From the NCBI GenBank assembly GCA_003480165.1, contig QUIQ01000008.1, positions 1 through 64,000 of the forward strand: a stretch of DNA of 64,000 nucleotides, written 5' to 3'. The position numbers were made by a program, and so were the translations under genes. How positions within the stretch are numbered: position 1 is the stretch's first letter; every line of letters starts with the position of its first letter. This document shows positions 35,738 to 43,548 of the stretch, one piece after another. Source of the stretch: Firmicutes bacterium AM41-11 (GTDB lineage: Bacteria > Bacillota_I > Bacilli_A > Erysipelotrichales > Erysipelotrichaceae). The notes under the pieces are model-generated. The model saw only the letters and a program-made list of their open reading frames with translations. It was not told where the DNA came from and ran no database searches.

Positions 35738-35766
35738 ATTGCGGGGCTCTGCCCCGCGCCCCGAAG

Positions 35767-35930
35767 CTCTGGAGATATAAATTATTCCCCGTCGCCAGTT
35801 ATTCCGTAGCATAGCCGGGAAAATCAGTCAAGGGCAGCGCCGCCGCAGGCGGTGCCAGAGGCACCCTTGACGGATTTCTCCCGGTTATGCTTTTTCCCGG
35901 TCAAGCGACGGGGATATAAATTCTCCAGAG
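35767..35930. repeat. 164-bp nested inverted repeat
   Basis: The outer arms CTCTGGAGA...TCCCCGTCGC (35767 on) and GCGACGGGGA...TCTCCAGAG (ending 35930) are inverted copies. Inside them GCATAGCCGGGA and TCCCGGTTATGC pair, then GTCAAGGG and CCCTTGAC, and the centre is CCGCC-GCA-GGCGG at 35840-35852. Small bulges interrupt the pairing. It could be an origin, a ParB-binding centromere, or a structured RNA; none is proven. Confidence 0.75.
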
Positions 35931-36016
35931 CCGTTCCCCTTCCCGGGGGAAGGGGCGGAGGGGTTGGGCGAACTCTTGCTTTTCCCTAAACCAAAACAGA
36001 AATGGAGGCTCAACCA

Positions 36017-36373
36017 ATGAAACGACCTTTAGCATACCTGACCGCCGCATGGAGCGGCGAGCCGGATGTTGATATGGAGCTGGCGGCCCACTACTGCCGT
36101 CTTGCTTATGAGGCGGGCTTTTCCCCGATCTGCCCGCTCTTGTATCTGCCGCTGTTTTTGAATGACAGCGTTCCCGAGGAACACAAGGCTGGGATTGATA
36201 TGCGCCGGGATATGCTGCGGCGCTCCCACACCCTGATTGTCTGCGGCAGCGCTGTGGACGAGGATGTAAAAAATGATATTGCGGTTGCCGGGCGGCTGGG
36301 CATTGCGGCGACCACACTGGAAGGGGTGCTTGCCGTGAAGGGACACGGCACCCCGGGCCATGCCGGACATTAA
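36017..36373 (+). CDS. DUF4406/nucleoside-deoxyribosyltransferase-like protein
   Basis: The 118-residue protein has RPLAYLTAAWSGEPDVDMELAAHYCRLAYEAGFSPICPLLYLP and MRRDMLRRSHTLIVCGSAVDEDVKNDIAVAGRLGI. This Rossmann-like pattern resembles DUF4406 and nucleoside 2-deoxyribosyltransferases, suggesting a nucleotide-related role. GGAGG lies eight bases before the ATG at 36017. It overlaps the methyltransferase gene by 14 bases. Confidence 0.6.
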   Translation: MKRPLAYLTAAWSGEPDVDMELAAHYCRLAYEAGFSPICPLLYLPLFLNDSVPEEHKAGIDMRRDMLRRSHTLIVCGSAVDEDVKNDIAVAGRLGIAATTLEGVLAVKGHGTPGHAGH

Positions 36374-37445
36374 GCTGGGAAGCCTTTTCGACGGGATTGG
36401 CGTGTTCCCTCTGGCTGCTTCCCGGTGCGGTATCCGTCCGGTATGGGCCAGTGAGATTGAAAAAGCGCCCATCTCCATAACCAAAAGGCACTTTCCCGAC
36501 ATGGTGCATTTGGGGGATATTACGAAGGTGGACGGCGGGAAAATCCCGCCGGTTCATGTAATTACCTTCGGTTCCCCCTGTCAGAACCTTTCTCTGATCG
36601 GCAACCGCTCCGGACTTGCCGGGGCAAAATCAAGCCTGTTCTATCAGGCGTTTCGTATCATACAGGAAATGAGGGATGCTACTGATAACCTATATCCAGC
36701 TATCGCTGTTTGGGAAAACGTCATGGGAGCGTTTTCTACAAATGACCGGATGGACTTTAGAGCCGTCTTATCCGCCTTCTCGGACACCGAAGTTCCAATG
36801 CCTCCTTCGGGAAGATGGGGAAACGCCGGAATGGTGCGAGGGGGAACGCCTGATGTGTGCTGGCGACTCATGGACGCCCAGTATTGGGCAGGCTCCCGAA
36901 GGCTGGCACGAAGGCAGCGGATTTTCGTCGTGGCGGATTTTGGAGGCAGACGTGCCGCAGACATACTATTTAAGCCCCGTCCAATGCTCCCACTTCCTCC
37001 GCCTTGCGGAGAGGGCGGGTGGGCCGCCGCCGAAGGAGATCGAACAGCTTCTTTTGAAACAGGGCGGCAGATACCAGTCATCCACCCCTTTCAGTGCTTC
37101 CGTATGCGGGGAGCGGCAAAAAGGCAGGAAGAAACGGCCTTCCGAAACAGCTTCGGATTACCAACTGACCCTTTTCCCACTCTTTTAGCCAGTGATGTAA
37201 CGCCCTTTGCCTTCTGGTATGAGGGCGACCCGAAGGGCGGCTGTATCCGTTTTCTGACGGAAACGGAAAGCGAACGGCTGATGGGGCTGCCAGAGGGCTG
37301 GACAAAGTACGGGGCGGACGGCGTGGAGATCCGGCCTCTGCAACGCTACAAGGCACTGGGAAACGCGATTGCCCTCCCTTGCGCCGATTACATTATGGCC
37401 GGGATTTATGAGGTGCTGGCTGACCGGGCCGGAAAGGAGGAATGA
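36360..37445 (+). CDS. C5-cytosine DNA methyltransferase
   Basis: The 361-residue protein has motif I SLFDGIGVFPLAASRCGI, motif IV FGSPCQNLSLIG with the catalytic Cys, motif VI WENVMGAFSTN, motif VIII RRQRIFVVADF and motif X RYKALGNAIALPCADYI. No restriction enzyme is nearby, so it is an orphan that could protect the element from host restriction. The middle (36676-37188) also carries a long open frame one base out of phase. Confidence 0.92.
   Translation: MPDIKLGSLFDGIGVFPLAASRCGIRPVWASEIEKAPISITKRHFPDMVHLGDITKVDGGKIPPVHVITFGSPCQNLSLIGNRSGLAGAKSSLFYQAFRIIQEMRDATDNLYPAIAVWENVMGAFSTNDRMDFRAVLSAFSDTEVPMPPSGRWGNAGMVRGGTPDVCWRLMDAQYWAGSRRLARRQRIFVVADFGGRRAADILFKPRPMLPLPPPCGEGGWAAAEGDRTASFETGRQIPVIHPFQCFRMRGAAKRQEETAFRNSFGLPTDPFPTLLASDVTPFAFWYEGDPKGGCIRFLTETESERLMGLPEGWTKYGADGVEIRPLQRYKALGNAIALPCADYIMAGIYEVLADRAGKEE
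36676..37188 (+). CDS. 170-codon ORF embedded out of frame in the methyltransferase gene
   Basis: The frame encodes LITYIQLSLFGKTSWERFLQMTGWTLEP, then EADVPQTYYLSPVQCSHFLRLAERAGGPPPKEIEQLLLKQGG and ends YQLTLFPLF. The text is protein-like and not arginine- or alanine-biased. It resembles small proteins found overlapping methyltransferase genes in clostridial phages and ICEs (words such as YYLSxxACxGILRRAERRGK). AGGA lies eight bases before the ATG. The methyltransferase frame is equally convincing over the same DNA, so dual coding is likely, though expression is unproven. Confidence 0.55.
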   Translation: MLLITYIQLSLFGKTSWERFLQMTGWTLEPSYPPSRTPKFQCLLREDGETPEWCEGERLMCAGDSWTPSIGQAPEGWHEGSGFSSWRILEADVPQTYYLSPVQCSHFLRLAERAGGPPPKEIEQLLLKQGGRYQSSTPFSASVCGERQKGRKKRPSETASDYQLTLFPLF

Positions 37446-37449
37446 GCCC

Positions 37450-38163
37450 ATGTTTGAAGCCTATATAACCAATACAGCCCTATACCCCTTAATGGGGATT
37501 GAGGTAGGGACAACGGTACATTTCCCCATGACGACACAGGAGTTGCAGGCCGCCCTTGCCAAAATCGGGATAGACGGGAAACGGTACAGCGAAGTGTTCT
37601 TTACCAGCTTTGACAGTGATGTGCTGGGGCTCTACGATTATCTCTACGAATGTGAGAACATCGACGAGCTGAACGAGCTGGGCCACGCCCTGCTGGAAGT
37701 ACGGGATAAGGGCGGACTGGAAACCTTTGAAGCCGCTCTTGTCTTGGGAAACCACACAAGGAGCGTGAAGGATTTGATAAACCTGACGCAGAACCTTGAC
37801 CTTTACCGCTTTTACCCGGATATTTCCGATGATGAAGGGCTGGGCCGTCTTTACGCCGACGAGCTTGGGACTATCGACATACCGGAGCACATTCAGAACT
37901 ACTTCGATTATGAGGCATACGGGCAGGATGTGCGTATCAACGAGGGCGGCGTATTCGCTCCCGGTGGGTATGTGTCGGCAGTCCCGGAGGGCTTCAAGGA
38001 GTATTACCACGGGCCGCAGGACATTCCGCCGGAACACCGGATATTTGCCTATCCTGAAAAGGCCGAGCCTGTCCACTCCATTCTCGCTACACTCAAACGG
38101 TTTCAAGAAGCCCCACCCGCTCCGAAAAAGGACAAGGCGGGGCCTTCTCATGAAGAACGGTAA
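37450..38163 (+). CDS. ardA: ArdA antirestriction protein
   Basis: The 237-residue acidic protein (FEAYITNTALYPLMGIEVGTTVHFPMT..., FTSFDSDVLGLYDYLYECENIDELNELGHAL, PEGFKEYYHGPQDIPPEHRIFAYP) has the ArdA pattern of a DNA mimic that blocks type I restriction enzymes. It sits directly after the methyltransferase, so the two form an anti-restriction block at the leading side of the element. GGAAAGGAGGAATGAGCCC precedes the ATG. Confidence 0.82.
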   Translation: MFEAYITNTALYPLMGIEVGTTVHFPMTTQELQAALAKIGIDGKRYSEVFFTSFDSDVLGLYDYLYECENIDELNELGHALLEVRDKGGLETFEAALVLGNHTRSVKDLINLTQNLDLYRFYPDISDDEGLGRLYADELGTIDIPEHIQNYFDYEAYGQDVRINEGGVFAPGGYVSAVPEGFKEYYHGPQDIPPEHRIFAYPEKAEPVHSILATLKRFQEAPPAPKKDKAGPSHEER

Positions 38164-38165
38164 GA

Positions 38166-38188
38166 CTTCGGGCCAGCATGGCCCGAAG
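38166..38188. repeat. ICE palindrome copy 2
   Basis: Perfect arms CTTCGGGCCA and TGGCCCGAAG flank GCA. It starts two bases after the ardA stop and ends just before the next ribosome binding site. Confidence 0.92.
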
Positions 38189-38207
38189 CATAAAGGAGGT
38201 GCATACC

Positions 38208-39227
38208 ATCAACTATTACCCTATCAATGAAGGAGCCGCCCGCCGGGCAAAAGAAATGAACAGCTTTTCCGACTACAAGGAAGGGAGCGCAACGGCGGAA
38301 TACCGGGCAATGGTGGACAAGGCCGCCGCCATAGCGGAAAAGCAGAAATCCCGGGTGGACCCCATGTACCATGAGAAGATCGACCATCTGTTAGACACCT
38401 ACGCCCGCAAGCTGGCCGAAAACATGAACCAAGGCTTTGCCATTGACGCGAGGGTTCCCTCTGTGCTGATCGCCGGGCCTTCCAATTTCCCGGTGGGAAA
38501 GAAGGAAAAACAGAACCGGGCGCGGGACAGCAACATGGAGGAATGGCGGCATATTCAAGGGCTGCTGGATAAGATACGCAGCACCGGCATGGGCGGGATC
38601 AGCGCCGATGACCCGGCAGCGATTGAAAAGCTCCAGAAGAAGCTGGACGGGCTGGAACGCTCCCAGCTCATTATGAAGGAGGTCAACGCCTATTACCGCA
38701 AGCATGGCAAGCTGGACGGCTGTGCGCTGCTGTCGCCGGACCAGATTGAAAAGCTGAAAGCAAGCATGGCGTCAAGTTGGCGAAGCGACCCGAGGCCCTT
38801 TGAAAGTTACCAGCTAACCAACAACAATGCGGAGATCCGCCGGGTAAAGGCCCGTATCGAACAGCTTTCCAAACAGGCACAGCAGGAATTTTCCGGCTGG
38901 GAGTTCGATGGGGGTCGTGTGGAAATGAACCGGGAGGACAACCGCTTGCAGGTGTTCTTTGACGGAAAGCCTGACGCGGACACCCGGGCCGAGCTGAAAA
39001 GCAGCGGCTTTCGTTGGGCTCCCAGCGTGGGCGCATGGCAGAGGCAGCTCACGGACAACGCCATCCGGGCGGCTGACCGTCTGGAATGTATCAAGCCGCT
39101 GTCCGGCGAAAAGCCCTCTCAACTTCAAAAGAAGCCCTCTATCTTGCAGACCATGCGGGAACAGGACGAAAAAGTCCAGACGGAGCCGGAAAAGAAAGCT
39201 CCGTCCGGCAGAGATGCCGAGCGGTAA
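38208..39227 (+). CDS. conserved ICE protein of unknown function with apparent ATC start
   Basis: The protein (339 residues from ATC at 38208) starts INYYPINEGAARRAKEMNSFSDYKEGS and has a helical middle. It ends with a compact segment RLQVFFDGKPDADTRAELKSSGFRWAPSVGAWQRQLTDNA shared by several mobile-element proteins. AAAGGAGG lies eight bases before the ATC. The only upstream in-frame ATG (38178) is inside the palindrome, before the ribosome binding site, and lacks its own site. I do not recognise a function. Confidence 0.65.
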   Translation: MNYYPINEGAARRAKEMNSFSDYKEGSATAEYRAMVDKAAAIAEKQKSRVDPMYHEKIDHLLDTYARKLAENMNQGFAIDARVPSVLIAGPSNFPVGKKEKQNRARDSNMEEWRHIQGLLDKIRSTGMGGISADDPAAIEKLQKKLDGLERSQLIMKEVNAYYRKHGKLDGCALLSPDQIEKLKASMASSWRSDPRPFESYQLTNNNAEIRRVKARIEQLSKQAQQEFSGWEFDGGRVEMNREDNRLQVFFDGKPDADTRAELKSSGFRWAPSVGAWQRQLTDNAIRAADRLECIKPLSGEKPSQLQKKPSILQTMREQDEKVQTEPEKKAPSGRDAER

Positions 39228-39228
39228 G

Positions 39229-39251
39229 CCTCGGGCCACATTGGCCCGAGG
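39229..39251. repeat. ICE palindrome copy 3
   Basis: Perfect arms CCTCGGGCCA and TGGCCCGAGG flank CAT, one base after the stop of the preceding gene. The outer base pair has changed on both arms relative to copy 2 (T-A to C-G), so pairing is preserved. Confidence 0.92.
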
Positions 39252-39318
39252 TTTTCTGTTCCCCGAGATTGTACGGGGGCCTCCCGGATAGCGGGAACCC
39301 CGACGGAAAGGAGGTTTT

Positions 39319-39789
39319 ATGCAGGAAGAAGTAAACCAAAAAACGGTTGCCCTTTCGATCAGGACAACGAAGCTCACAGGAAAAGTGCTGGCTGCCGCTC
39401 TTGGCAAGGTGGTTCGGGCGCTGCAAAAGCACCACCAGAAGGCGCTGACCCCGCAGGGACGCCAGAGCGTGAAAAAGCTGATGAACCACTATGGCGGCAA
39501 AAGTGCCATGCCCTATGTGGGAGCTCCAAAGGATTTTGACCGGATCGCGAAGGAGTTCCATGTGGACTACGCTTTCCATAAAGTGAGCCCCGGTCATTAC
39601 CTGCTGTTTTTCAAAGCCAATCAGGCGGACGCTATCACGGCGGCCTTCCAGAAGTACAGCGCAAAGGTGCTGAACAAAGAGCAGGACAAGGCTTCCATCC
39701 TCGGTCAGCTTCGGAAATTCACGGAGCAAATCAGGACGCAGGCAAAGGAAAAGCAGCGGACCAGAGAGGCGGTGAAGGACGGACGTTGA
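39319..39789 (+). CDS. PcfB family protein (DUF3801)
   Basis: The 156-residue protein (TVALSIRTTKLTGKVLAAALGKVVRALQKH, YHFHKVSPGHYLLFFKANQADAITAAFQKY-type segment) matches PcfB/DUF3801, encoded just upstream of the VirD4-type coupling protein in Gram-positive conjugative elements and thought to help it. A GGAAAGGAGG site precedes the ATG. The 3' end overlaps the VirD4 gene by four bases. Confidence 0.85.
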   Translation: MQEEVNQKTVALSIRTTKLTGKVLAAALGKVVRALQKHHQKALTPQGRQSVKKLMNHYGGKSAMPYVGAPKDFDRIAKEFHVDYAFHKVSPGHYLLFFKANQADAITAAFQKYSAKVLNKEQDKASILGQLRKFTEQIRTQAKEKQRTREAVKDGR

Positions 39790-41609
39790 GTGACAAGATC
39801 AGAAAATATGTGCTCCCAAACCTGCCGTACCTCTTTGTGTTCTGGTTTTTCTCCAAAATCGGGACGGCCTACCGGATCGCCCCCGGCACAGACTTCGGGA
39901 CAAAGCTCATGGGGATGCTTGATACCTTCCCCAAAGCCTTTGAAACCTACTGGCCTGGGCTGGGAGGTATTGACCTGCTGGTGGGCCTTGCCGGTGCGGC
40001 TGGGATGTATCTGCTGATACAGTCAAAGATCAGGCAGGCGAAAAAATTCCGGCGGGATGCGGAGTACGGCACCGCCCGCTTTGGAACAAAGGAAGATATA
40101 AAGCCATTTGTTGACCCTAAATTTCAGAACAATGTCATTCTGACCGGGACGGAGTTCCTTACCATGAACACCCGTCCGAAGATACCCGCCAATGCCCGGA
40201 ACCTAAACGCCTGTGTCATCGGATCGTCCGGCTCGGGAAAGACAAGGTTCTGGTTGACCCCGCAGCTCCTTCAAGCCCATTCCTCGTATGTGGTGGTAGA
40301 CCCGAAGGGCGGCACTCTCGACCAGTGCGGGCGGTTTCTGCAACGGGAGAAATACAGGGTGCGGGTGTTCAACAGTATCGACTTTTCAAAATCCATGCAC
40401 TACAATCCGCTGGCCTATATCAAGACAGAAAGCGATGTTTTGAAATTTGTTACCGCCCTGATTGCCAACACCAAAGGCGACGGCAAGGAGGGCGACGAGT
40501 TCTGGACAAAAGCAGAAACCCTCTTGTACTGCGCCCTTGTGTCCTACATCGTCTTTGAGGGGCCGGAGGAAGAACGCAACATGAATACGCTGGTGGAAAT
40601 GATAAACAGCATGGAAGTCCGGGAGGATGACGAAACCTTCAAAAACGCGGTGGACTATATGTTTGACGGGCTGGAACACCGCAGCCCCCAGCACTTCGCC
40701 GTGAGGCAGTATAAAAAATACAAGCTCGCCAGCGGCAAGACAGCCAAAAGCATTTTGATTTCCTGCGGTGCAAGACTGGCTCCCTTTGATATTCCCCAAC
40801 TTCGGGAGATCATGTCTTATGACGAACTGGAGCTGGATAAGCTGGGGGATGAAAAATCAGCGCTGTTCTTTCTTATCAGCGACACGGACACCACCTACAA
40901 CTTTTTGGTTGCCCTCGCTTTTTCGCAGATGTTCAACCTTCTGTGTGAACGGGCTGACAACACCTATGGCGGGCGTCTGCCCTATCATGTGCGGGTGCTG
41001 TGGGACGAGGCTGCCAACACCGGGCAGGTGCCGGGGCTGGAAAAGATTGTGGCCGTCATCCGCTCCCGTGAGATCAGCCTGACGCTTTTTTATCAGGCAA
41101 TGAGCCAGTGCAAGGCATTGTACAAAGACCATTCCGAAACCATCATGGGCAACATGGACAGTATCGTATTCCTCGGAGGCCGGGAGGCTTCCACCCTAAA
41201 GGATATTTCGGAAAACTGGCTGGGCAAGGCCACCATCTCTATGCAGACCGAGGGCCGAAGCCGTGGACAGTCTGAAAGTTACAGCCAGAATATGCAGCGG
41301 CTTGGCCGGGAACTGATGACCACCAGCGAGATCACCACCATGCCCGGGGATAAATGTATCTTGCAGCTTAGGGGGCTCCCGCCCTTCCTGTCCCCGAAGT
41401 ATGACTTGAAAAAGCACCCGAATTACAAGTACACAGCCGAATTTGATAAAAAGAAAAACGCCTTCCGCTTGGAAAGCCTGTTCCGCCACCGGCCATTGAG
41501 ACTAAAGCCGGAGGACGAATACACGGTGTACGAAGTGGACGGCTCCGACACGGACGAAGAAGCTGACCTGTTGAACTTCGATGATCTGGACAGCGACGAG
41601 TTTGTGTAA
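39786..41609 (+). CDS. VirD4/TraG-type coupling protein
   Basis: The 607-residue protein has two N-terminal membrane helices (LPYLFVFWFFSKIG; GIDLLVGLAGAAGMYLLI), Walker A GSSGSGKTRFW, VVVDPKGG and Walker B RVLWDEAANTG, plus SQCKALYKDHSETIMGN. It is the ATPase that brings the relaxase-DNA complex to the mating channel. The start is TTG at 39786, overlapping the pcfB stop, with MSDKIRKY typical of the family. Confidence 0.93.
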   Translation: MSDKIRKYVLPNLPYLFVFWFFSKIGTAYRIAPGTDFGTKLMGMLDTFPKAFETYWPGLGGIDLLVGLAGAAGMYLLIQSKIRQAKKFRRDAEYGTARFGTKEDIKPFVDPKFQNNVILTGTEFLTMNTRPKIPANARNLNACVIGSSGSGKTRFWLTPQLLQAHSSYVVVDPKGGTLDQCGRFLQREKYRVRVFNSIDFSKSMHYNPLAYIKTESDVLKFVTALIANTKGDGKEGDEFWTKAETLLYCALVSYIVFEGPEEERNMNTLVEMINSMEVREDDETFKNAVDYMFDGLEHRSPQHFAVRQYKKYKLASGKTAKSILISCGARLAPFDIPQLREIMSYDELELDKLGDEKSALFFLISDTDTTYNFLVALAFSQMFNLLCERADNTYGGRLPYHVRVLWDEAANTGQVPGLEKIVAVIRSREISLTLFYQAMSQCKALYKDHSETIMGNMDSIVFLGGREASTLKDISENWLGKATISMQTEGRSRGQSESYSQNMQRLGRELMTTSEITTMPGDKCILQLRGLPPFLSPKYDLKKHPNYKYTAEFDKKKNAFRLESLFRHRPLRLKPEDEYTVYEVDGSDTDEEADLLNFDDLDSDEFV

Positions 41610-41632
41610 CTTCGGGCCATGATGACCCGAAG
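41610..41632. repeat. ICE palindrome copy 4
   Basis: Arms CTTCGGGCCA and TGACCCGAAG flank TGA, immediately after the VirD4 stop codon. Confidence 0.9.
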
Positions 41633-41633
41633 C

Positions 41634-41658
41634 GCCGCCGATGTGGGCGGCTTTTTTT
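41634..41658 (+). terminator. terminator after the VirD4 gene
   Basis: GCCGCC pairs with GGCGGC and seven Ts follow, right after palindrome copy 4. It shows that the palindrome itself is separate from a normal terminator. Confidence 0.85.
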
Positions 41659-41698
41659 GTACCCAAAACCATCAAACAAACAAAATGGAGGAACGTAT

Positions 41699-41914
41699 AT
41701 GGAATTTTTCAATCAGGCAATCGACATTCTTAAAATTCTGGTCATGGCTCTTGGCGCCGGTCTGGCGGTGTGGGGCGTCATCAACCTTCTGGAAGGTTAC
41801 GGGTCGGACAACCCTGCGGCAAAATCACAGGGCATTAAGCAGCTCATGGCTGGCGGCGGTGTCGTTCTGATCGGCCTTCAGCTTATCCCTCTGCTGTCCG
41901 GCCTGTTCAGCTAA
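41699..41914 (+). CDS. Maff2 family small membrane protein (pilin-like)
   Basis: The 71-residue protein has two membrane helices (ILVMALGAGLAVWGVINLL and LMAGGGVVLIGLQLIPLLSGLF). This is the Maff2 family, found between virD4 and virB6/trbL genes in clostridial conjugative elements, where a VirB2-like subunit is expected. The ATG at 41699 follows ATGGAGGAACGTAT. Confidence 0.85.
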   Translation: MEFFNQAIDILKILVMALGAGLAVWGVINLLEGYGSDNPAAKSQGIKQLMAGGGVVLIGLQLIPLLSGLFS

Positions 41915-41955
41915 GTGTCACCCGTTGTCCCTTTTTCCAGAAAAGGAGCTGATGT

Positions 41956-42822
41956 ATGGACTTTATCATCGACGCAATCGTTGAATGGCTGAAAGGTCTG
42001 CTCGTCGATGGTATCATGGGAAATCTGGACGGCCTTTTCGATAACGTCAATCAGAGCGTTGGCGAGATCGCCACACAGGTAGGCACGACCCCGGCGGACT
42101 GGAACGCCGGGGTCTTTTCCATGATACGACAGATCTCCGAAACTGCCATTCTGCCAATCGCCGGGGTCATCCTCACTTTTGTTATGACCTATGAACTGAT
42201 ACAGATGCTCATAGAACGCAACAACCTCCATGAAGTTGACACATGGATGTTTTTTAAGTGGGTGTTCAAAACCTTTGTGGCTGTGATGATCCTGACGAAT
42301 ACCTTCAATATCGTGCTGGCGGTCTTTGATGTGAGCCAGTATGTGATCCAGCAGTCAGCGGGCATTATCCAGAACGGGACAGAAATCACGCCGGATGTGC
42401 TGGACAGTCTGCGGACAGAGCTTGAGGCGATGGAGTTAGGCCCTCTGTTCGGACTCTGGCTCCAGTCCTTCCTGATCCAGCTTACCATGATTGCCTTAAA
42501 CATCGTGATTTTCGTCATCGTATATGGCCGTATGATTGAAATTTATTTACTCACAAGTTTAGCGCCTATCCCGTTTGCCACAGTCCCCAACAGGGAAACC
42601 GGACACATGGGGCAGAACTATTTCCGCTCCCTCTTTGCGGTGGGCTTTCAAGGTCTATTGATCTTAGTCTGTGTTGCCATCTATGCGGTGCTGATCCAGA
42701 GTATCGCCGCCGACGGCGACCCCATCGGGGCGATCTGGGGATGCGTGGGATATACGGTGTTGCTGTGTTTTACCCTGTTCAAAACGGGCAGCCTTGCAAA
42801 ATCCATCTTCGGCTGCCATTAA
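41956..42822 (+). CDS. TrbL/VirB6-like conjugal transfer membrane protein
   Basis: The 288-residue protein has an amphipathic N-terminus and about six membrane helices (ILPIAGVILTFVMTYELIQM, FKTFVAVMILTNTFNIVLAVF, LTMIALNIVIFVIVYGRMIEIYLLTSLAPIPFATV). The GRMIEIYLLTSLAPIPFA segment is a hallmark of the CD0411/TrbL-like mating-channel protein. It forms the inner-membrane part of the type IV secretion channel. Confidence 0.88.
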   Translation: MDFIIDAIVEWLKGLLVDGIMGNLDGLFDNVNQSVGEIATQVGTTPADWNAGVFSMIRQISETAILPIAGVILTFVMTYELIQMLIERNNLHEVDTWMFFKWVFKTFVAVMILTNTFNIVLAVFDVSQYVIQQSAGIIQNGTEITPDVLDSLRTELEAMELGPLFGLWLQSFLIQLTMIALNIVIFVIVYGRMIEIYLLTSLAPIPFATVPNRETGHMGQNYFRSLFAVGFQGLLILVCVAIYAVLIQSIAADGDPIGAIWGCVGYTVLLCFTLFKTGSLAKSIFGCH

Positions 42823-42826
42823 GAGA

Positions 42827-42849
42827 CTTCGGGCCATGCTGACCCGAAG
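42827..42849. repeat. ICE palindrome copy 5
   Basis: Arms CTTCGGGCCA and TGACCCGAAG flank TGC, four bases after the TrbL-like stop and 15 bases before the next start. Confidence 0.9.
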
Positions 42850-42864
42850 CGGAAAGGAGGCGGT

Positions 42865-43506
42865 ATGCCCCGGCGTTACAAACAGGGTGCGGACGGACAG
42901 CCGCACCCGGCTTTCTACGGAAAGCTCTCCGAAGAATTTTCTAAAGCAGACACCATGCGCTTTATGGTGGAAACCGATCTGAAACTGTCCGGGTGCGTAT
43001 CGGCGGACACGCTGGCGGCACTCCGGGCGGAAGGCTATGACTACAAGGACGGGAACCTTGTTCCCGCCGGAAAGGAGGAAACCATGCAGGAAAAGGTTGC
43101 AAACACCACCCCGGCCGCACCGTTGAAGCTGGATGTAAGCGTGCGGGTCATCGAACCTGTGAAAAACCTCATGGGCTTTGCCAGCGTGAAATTCAATGAC
43201 TGCTTTGTGGTGGAAAATCTGAAAATCGTACAGGGCAGCAAGGGGCTCTTTCTTGGGATGCCCAGCCAGCCAGACGGCAAAGGCGGCTACCGGGATATGG
43301 CCTACCCTGTCACAAAGGAGTTCCGGGAACAGCTCAATACCGCTGTTCTGCAAGCCTATGAGGCAAAGCTGGAACAGATGGCGGAGCGCGGCTCTGTGGG
43401 GCGTGCGTCCATCAGCGACCAGCTCAAAGCCGGGAAAGCGGCTGCCGAACAGGCAAAGGCAGAACGGCCTCCGAAGGAAAAGCCCAGCCGCAGCGCAGAG
43501 CGTTGA
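42865..43506 (+). CDS. SpoVG-domain ICE protein
   Basis: The 213-residue protein has an N-terminal extension of about 85 residues, then a SpoVG-like domain (LDVSVRVIEPVKNLMGFASVKFNDCFVVENLKIVQGSKGLFLGMPS), and a K/E-rich tail. SpoVG proteins bind nucleic acids and affect gene expression; what it does in the ICE is unknown. GGAAAGGAGGCGGT precedes the start. Confidence 0.78.
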   Translation: MPRRYKQGADGQPHPAFYGKLSEEFSKADTMRFMVETDLKLSGCVSADTLAALRAEGYDYKDGNLVPAGKEETMQEKVANTTPAAPLKLDVSVRVIEPVKNLMGFASVKFNDCFVVENLKIVQGSKGLFLGMPSQPDGKGGYRDMAYPVTKEFREQLNTAVLQAYEAKLEQMAERGSVGRASISDQLKAGKAAAEQAKAERPPKEKPSRSAER

Positions 43507-43529
43507 CCTCGGGCCATGCTGGCCCGAAG
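43507..43529. repeat. ICE palindrome copy 6
   Basis: Arms CCTCGGGCCA and TGGCCCGAAG flank TGC, directly abutting the stop of the SpoVG-like gene. Confidence 0.92.
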
Positions 43530-43548
43530 CAGAAAGGAGGCGGGAACC

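Larger units (their letters stand above)
35708..36016. other. hairpin-rich intergenic region after parB
   Basis: No gene is visible. The stretch holds palindrome copy 1, the 17-bp hairpin GCGGGGC-TCT-GCCCCGC at 35741, a 164-bp nested inverted repeat (separate entry) and the palindrome CCCCTTCCC/GGGGAAGGGG at 35936-35955. Its density of structure is unlike any other gap in the element. Confidence 0.7.
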
